A program made the translations under genes and the position numbers. From Scedosporium boydii (Eukaryota; Ascomycota; Sordariomycetes; Microascales; Microascaceae), in contig NJFT01000417.1 of assembly GCA_002221725.1 (NCBI GenBank), positions 1 through 13,248 on the forward strand: DNA of 13,248 bases. The letters are read 5' to 3'. A model generated the notes under the pieces. The model was not told where the DNA came from. It did not search any database and saw only the letters and a program-made list of their open reading frames with translations. Each line of letters starts with the position of its first letter. Positions within the stretch are counted from its first letter, which is position 1. This document shows positions 8,040 to 13,248 of this stretch, in pieces.

Positions 8040-11000
8040 CTAACCTTCGGGTCCATCAGCCGCAGTGACTTGGTAACCCTCCACCGATCTCAAATCTAGA
8101 ACCCTTTCAAGATAAAGCCTCCATGGGTCAGGGAACCACTTTATACCCGGATCTTCACTATCCACATGGAATACTCGAATCAGAATAAACGCATTATCCG
8201 GGTCACCATGACACTCTCGCATCTGTCGACCCTCATTAGCAAGGAACACAAAAACAAAGTGAACGTTGAGTTTCAGAGAGACACACCTTGTCGACTTGGT
8301 TTTGACTGACGAAGAAGGCATCAGAGCAGTTGCCTAGGGTAGCCTTGGCCTCCAGATGGTAAGTGGTGCTGTTCGACCAGCTGGTATCGAGCGGGATTTG
8401 GGCTCTACGGAGCATGTCTCTGATAAGCCTGTTGTTGTCTTTATAAGTAAAGTCCGAGAAGTGTTTTTCACGCTCTACAAAACGAGGGAAGCCCTCCTCC
8501 ACACGCAGCTTGCTGGTCCAGTTCTCAAAGTGCCAGTTGGAGACATGCTTCTCGAATAAATGGTAGACCTTTTGGCGATTAGCTAGGAACTTTGAATTTA
8601 GTATGGAAATTGGTGGTGGTAGCGGCATACAAACGACTCGCCGAGGAACCCGATCTCTCGGAACCGGATATCTTGCACTGGTCTGGGCTGAATTGTGCCT
8701 CTCAGTTGAGATCGACCAGGCGACGGCGACGGCGACGATGGAGGCGATATATGGGCTCTAACCCTCGGTCCATTGCGAGCCGAGGTACCCCCCGACCCAG
8801 AATGAAACAGCGTAGATGACGGTGATGGCCTTTGATTACTAGAATGCCTACGGGAAGATTGGGAATAGGCCGCGGTTGCGGTGTTCTCGGAAGGCCCTGA
8901 TGCCTCTCCACCTCCCTCGGGTGTAGACCGGTTGTGAGCGTCCGCCACGAATGAGTTCGATAGCTGGTAATTACCTGCTCTGCGAATGACGTTTTCTACC
9001 CTCGTCTGGTGTGAAGGAATCAACTCTCTCAAAGTACGCGGATAAAGAGAGAGGTTCGACATCGAGGCCAATATGCTTCCGCCTTCTCCGTCAGAATCCG
9101 TGGCGTCCTGTTCCTCACCCTCTCCTGAGCTGCTCCCGTTTGACTCGGTGGCATCTTCGTTGCTGATGAGATTCTCCCTTCGCTCGATGGGACCGGAATT
9201 ATCCGTAGTGGCGAGGGTCTGGGCGTTGGAGAGTCCACCGTCAAGCTTATCCGGAGCGAATATGTCATGACTTTCCAATATCTCTGAGAGCTCATCTATG
9301 GGCTCGCTCAGAAGGAGACTGACGAGCGGGAGATCCTCCGCCCTGATGGCAAAATAGGCAGAGAAAAATCCCTGTAGTTTGAAGTTAACTCTGGTCTGTT
9401 TCCGTGGCGGTACCTCCCGGAAGTAAATGTTTATTTTATCACCTTCCTCTCGTATCGTAACCAATTCGTCGTCTTCTTCAACTACGACGTCGTATAGCTT
9501 CCTGACGAGCGTGAGAGAGGGGACAGACCATGCATTCATGGTCCAGGTGGATCTGGCCGATCCTGTGCCACGGGCTGCGGCTAGACTAAAACAATATGGG
9601 CATAAATAATTGAATCACGTTTTTTTGAACGAGGGGGAATACCTACTTTGCGATGAAGTTGATTCGAGCTTTGAGATCGTCCTCCTTTGCTAGATCGCGA
9701 ATAACCGTGCCTCGACAGTCGACAGACTCTTCTACGACAGCGGAGAGAAACCTGTCCTCGCAATCGAGTGTCTTCAACACATGGCTCAAACGCCGTACCA
9801 CTTTCACTGGGAAGACGAGGAGGTTGACTTTGTCCTGAAAGGCTGCGCTTAGCGTCGTTGTGTCCGGGATATACCAGCGTGTATGATCCCGTAATGAACG
9901 CAACTCGACGACGTCCAAGGGCCCCTTGGAAACCGGAAAGACCTTTGCACTCTTCAAACTAACGGCGTCGTGCATATCTAGCTCGTCTTCTCTCGCAAGG
10001 TAGTCTTCCATTAACAGTAGAAGTTCTGTGCAACGGGGTACAGCGCCATTATAGTATCCGCCGTTTGACAGAGCAGATATTTCTCTCACAACGTCCCCTA
10101 TTCCGGCTGGGCCAACGGACAAGTGATGACAGAATAGCGAGTAGCAGTCTGGGTAGAGGTCGCCAAGTCTGATAACTTGTTGTAGAGCACGCGGCGCAGT
10201 CCACACACATGCGCTATGGCTTATCCATATCGGAATAGGTCCGGATATGTAGACAAGGGGTGTACGGGAAAAAGCGGTTCTGTAAATTCAATTAGAGTCA
10301 ATAAATTTAGTGTAGAATCATCAATCATGTGTGTCTCACTGGATGGTCGACCGGTCGGCATAGTGAGCGGTGTCCAACGACCGGTAGATCCTATGGACCG
10401 CCGCCTCCCTGTCAACTCCGTCAGTAGACAATTTATGAAGTGCTTCGAGTTCCCGGAGCCTAGCGACTGTTGTAGGAGCTACCAGGATGCCGAACTCGGA
10501 AAGGAATTTCAAATTCCCCAACTTCGACACTTGCAGGTCTGCGAAGTCGAGATGTGGACACTCTCGTTGCAGCTCCTTCGTTGGGACTGCCAAGCCACAG
10601 AACGGCCTGTCGGTCTCATCGATGCATCGCACACGAAGCTCGTTCAAGGCTAGATTAATGTGAGTCCGAGTAAGTTGGCCCACATTTTGTTTCATGTAGA
10701 ATTTCAAGGCTATCAGCAAATCTGTCGTATCAGCCTTGCGAAGGAAATTCCACTCATCAGTGCACTGCCCTTCATCAAAAAGCTGTGGATGTTCGAAGAA
10801 GGCCGCATTCTTGGACAGCAGAAGCCATTGATAGAATGAGCGTGTCGTCTGCTCGTTTCCACGGCAAATTGTTGTCTCGTACCGATCATCAAGGACCACG
10901 AAGGGGTTTTCAGGCGTGTTCCTGTACTTGGATACGAGACCTGATTTGACAGCTGGGGTTATGATGTAAATCTCGCTCTTGCACAGAAATGATATTCCGC

Positions 11001-13013
11001 CATTCTTTGCAGCGAAGGCAATGTTGGGTGCTCCGTCCTCGTTGAGGAGCCATCGATGCTTGAACAGATAAGCTGCGTCGGATATGACGTCCTCGTGGGC
11101 GCGTCTTAACAAGGAGGTAGAACTGCGAGAGTGAAGCTGAAGAATGAGATCGCACACTTGACGCGGAGCATATTTCTCGACCCCTAGAAAGCTAAAGAAT
11201 TTCCTTCTCGTCTCGTCTTTAGCTGCCTCGTAATCCACGATTAGAATGTTAACCCCAGTCGGGATATGCTCCTCTGCAGAGTCCGGGGGGAGATAAAGGT
11301 TGTTCGTGTTTGCGCTAGTCCAGGATCCGTCTCGCAAGGGAATTATGGGCATAGTTCTAAGGCCTTCCTTTAGGGCCCGAGGAGCATTGCAGAAGACGGC
11401 GGAGACTCGTCTATGCCAAGCGGTGGGCTGGGCTTTAATTGCCGCCGCTCCCTGGAGGCTCTCCCAATAGCGGAATTCGTTGTACAAACCGTATATGTCG
11501 AGCGTATCGACACCGATTAAAGAAAGCTCGGCTCTGACCTCATCGTATTCGAACGAAAGGTGCTGCTTCCTGAGAGAGGAGATATCGAAGAGCGTCTTAT
11601 TTTCAAACCGAAACCCCCGCGGGACGTAGTATAAGCTGGTTGGCATTTGGCAACCAGCTTCCTTCTCCCGCGATTCGAGAACCTGTTTATTGCGTAGCAC
11701 GTGCAAGATGTCTTGGCTGAGGGCGTTCCAGAATGAAAAGCGATCTGGGTTGTGGGGGATATACTTGGGCCATTGGTAGAACAAGCCCTTTCTGGACTGG
11801 CCCGCTGGAATAGACGCGAATTGGAGAATCATATCAACGAAAGCATTGCAAACGCCTTCGCGAAGGGCAATATTCCATGGCGACTGATATTCGAGGCTCT
11901 CCCTGCTTGCGACAAGCAGAAAATCGGCATGGATTAGGAACTGTTGACCGAAGTTGAGCTCCATGAACCCGCAGGCATTCCCAATAGAACGAAGAACGAC
12001 ATAAGAACTTACCCGAAACCCGAAATTACCTATCGGTAGGAAAGCGTACACATTTTGAGGGGCAATTCTCGGGACATCTCCTGCGTAAGTCGGAAAAGCA
12101 AGAACAATCTCGGACGATGTGACACCCTCCCTTCGAGAGTCGGTGGGCAGATTGTGCAACTCGTGCCTCTTCACGATGTACCCATCTCCAATTTGCGAAC
12201 CCTCCGACGAGATTACCGCCGTTTCCCGGCCTACAGAATCGTTCCCATAGTTCCTGTGCAGCACGTAGGCTTTGGTCGGTCTCGGGGTAACAACCCTAAT
12301 CCGTTTCAATTTCGAGACGAAGATTAGAAGCTGGGAATCGATACTCCCCAAATCGTCGAGGATATGGTTGTAGACCCCATCCTTTAAGTGGAGGAGAATC
12401 TGTGTGTGACCCGATCTGCGATCTGCGGGAGGGAAAGGTGTAAGAATGGGAAGTATCATGCCCAAAGGCTCCCTTCTGTCGAACTTGAACTCGTAGAAGC
12501 CACTGGCAATTTGGACAACATCGGCAACCTTGAAGACGGATTTGAATCCGATGCCCTTCTCCCCGATATATCCCCTTTGTCCCGAGGCGGTAGTCACGGC
12601 TCGTTTAGTGCTCTGTCCGACCCGCGTCAGAGCATCCAGTTGGTTGAATGAGAAGCCGGCTTCATTGCAATCTGCTCGGAGGAAGTTTTTGCCGTCTTTC
12701 TGGTACAGCGTCAATACGAGGCTGGGCGTGACGTCACTAGAATATGTATTGTCGTCTGCGTTCTGGATCAACTCAAGAATGAAATGTGTTGGCGTCTGAT
12801 AGAGTTGATCGGAAAGGCTATAATACGCTTAGTACTGGTTGGGCTTGGCCAGGCATTGACAAGGGCACAGCACACGCACATATTCAGAGCCTTATCGAGA
12901 CTTGATACCACAACCGAGTCGCGGAGCTCCTCGTTTTCGACACCCCGCTCCGATCGAAGCCGCGCGATGTCGGCATCTGCCTGAAGTTTGGTGGTTGGCG
13001 GGACGCTTCCCAT
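8040..13013 (-). CDS. Sacsin/Hsp90-type ATPase fused to NO VEIN-type DUF3883 C-terminal domain
   Basis: I read six exons on the - strand: 13013-12880, 12817-10340, 10279-9647, 9585-8631, 8568-8287 and 8222-8040. Introns are 62, 60, 61, 62 and 64 nt, and all joins keep frame to give 1554 aa. Each intron removes an in-frame stop or restores family-like sequence. The start ATG at 13013 has A at -3 and G at +4 and follows an in-frame TGA. Near the N-terminus is a GHKL ATP-binding fold: the N-box FILELIQNADDN at residues 57-68 (E60, N64), a D-x-NE-x-GF motif at 94-100, and the glycine-rich lid GYIGEKGIGFKSVF at 127-140. Residues of about 200-1220 form a long scaffold without clear motifs. They are followed by an acidic/Ser segment (about 1225-1251) and a Ser/Pro/Gly-rich disordered linker (about 1310-1380). 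The C-terminus from GFLGESFV (about 1392) to the end resembles DUF3883/NOV_C, with FSDFTY (D1439), YHLEAKATLGN (E1473, K1475) and SQNQ. Plant NO VEIN is a developmental nuclear protein and sacsin is a chaperone-like protein; the fungal role is unknown. Function is inferred from domains only. Confidence 0.85.
8569..8630 (-). other. Intron 4 of the ATPase-DUF3883 gene with an AAG acceptor
   Basis: The donor is GTATGC directly after the Phe codon of GESF, a branch-like ACTAAAT lies inside, and the acceptor is CCAAAAG. Splicing here joins phase 0 to phase 0 and yields GESFVYHLFEKH, which fits the family. The length of 62 nt equals that of the gene's other introns. The more canonical CCTAG at 8583-8587 would give a 48-nt intron and shift the frame, so the rare AAG acceptor is preferred. 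Confidence 0.6.
8719..8736. repeat. GGCGAC hexanucleotide repeat inside coding sequence
   Basis: Three perfect tandem copies of GGCGAC lie in exon 4 of the ATPase gene. On the coding strand they encode consecutive Ser-Pro dipeptides within the disordered linker just before the DUF3883 domain. The unit is a multiple of three, so copy-number changes would alter linker length without breaking the frame. Confidence 0.8.
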
Positions 13014-13248
13014 TCTTGATCATAAACGGTATGGCGCAAATCGATTCTTTTGTGAGCTTCTTGGAGAGAGGGCAAAATGTGTAGGAGAAAGGAAATGGAT
13101 GGCTGCCTACCTGGACGAGCTGCCTCCTTTCGCTAACAGGCTATGCCCACGCCACAGCACCGCCCGTTCTACCTTTCCCCCGCGTTTTCATCCGGCTGCC
13201 TGTTCCGGCTGGTTGATAGATTCTTGTGCAACCATCAACCCCCAACCC
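13014..13248 (-). promoter_or_regulatory. Probable 5' leader / promoter of the ATPase-DUF3883 gene
   Basis: This is the 235 bp between the chosen ATG and the window edge, read on the - strand. It has pyrimidine-rich stretches (about 13061-13096) typical of fungal leaders. A good donor context, CAG|GTAGGC, begins at 13110 and could start a leader intron ending at AAG 13060 or at another site nearer the ATG. Two short upstream frames overlap as ATGA (13235-13188 and 13191-13141). The alternative is that an upstream coding exon outside or within this stretch precedes the one annotated. Confidence 0.35.

Noticed and set aside
8583..8587. CCTAG as the acceptor of intron 4 in the ATPase gene
   Set aside because: It would give a 48-nt intron and a frame mismatch with the DUF3883 exon.
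10336..12771. The 811-codon frame as a complete gene
   Set aside because: It begins at a TTG within the N-box and ends inside an intron; flanking exons restore the family-typical sequence on both sides.
1..13248. Biosynthetic cluster, transposon or CRISPR-like system
   Set aside because: No synthase, transposase, reverse transcriptase, terminal repeats or spaced repeat arrays are visible on either strand.

Overview
The window looks like chromosomal DNA of a filamentous ascomycete fungus (Pezizomycotina). The coding regions are interrupted by short introns, mostly 58-98 nt, with GT...AG borders and CTAAC/CTAAT-like branch sites. The long intergenic stretches carry pyrimidine-rich promoter-like tracts. 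Two of the three complete genes belong to protein families I know only from fungi, or mainly from fungi. There are no bacterial ribosome-binding sites, operons, CRISPR arrays, recognisable transposons or tRNAs. All exon structures below were built by hand from splice signals and reading-frame continuity.

Layout. (1) Positions 3-104 are probably the last codons of a + strand gene that ends in an Arg-Gly-rich tail. (2) Positions 105-2396 are a long intergenic stretch with an A-tract/T-tract block, a TATA-like motif and a perfect 17-nt palindrome just upstream of the next gene. (3) Positions 2397-3859 (+) are a six-exon gene for a seven-transmembrane fungal rhodopsin-like (PTH11/SAT4-type) integral membrane protein of 364 aa. 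(4) Positions 4098-6386 (-) are an intronless gene for a large membrane protein of 762 aa, with about four transmembrane segments and a glycosylatable ectodomain; its function is unknown. It converges on the previous gene, with 238 bp between the stop codons and a small hairpin in the gap. (5) Positions 6387-8039 are intergenic. (6) Positions 8040-13013 (-) are a six-exon gene for a 1554-aa protein. It has an N-terminal sacsin/Hsp90-type (GHKL) ATPase module and a C-terminal NO VEIN-type DUF3883 domain with a PD-(D/E)XK-like residue pattern. (7) Positions 13014-13248 are the probable 5' leader of that gene.

The genes are separately promoted and do not form an evident pathway or biosynthetic cluster. 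The two membrane proteins may face the cell surface or an endomembrane. The most interesting element is the ATPase-DUF3883 protein. Its domain plan (ATP-dependent conformational module, long scaffold, disordered acidic/Ser-Pro linker, nuclease-like C-terminus) resembles prokaryotic conflict-system effectors, but no function in fungi can be read from the sequence.
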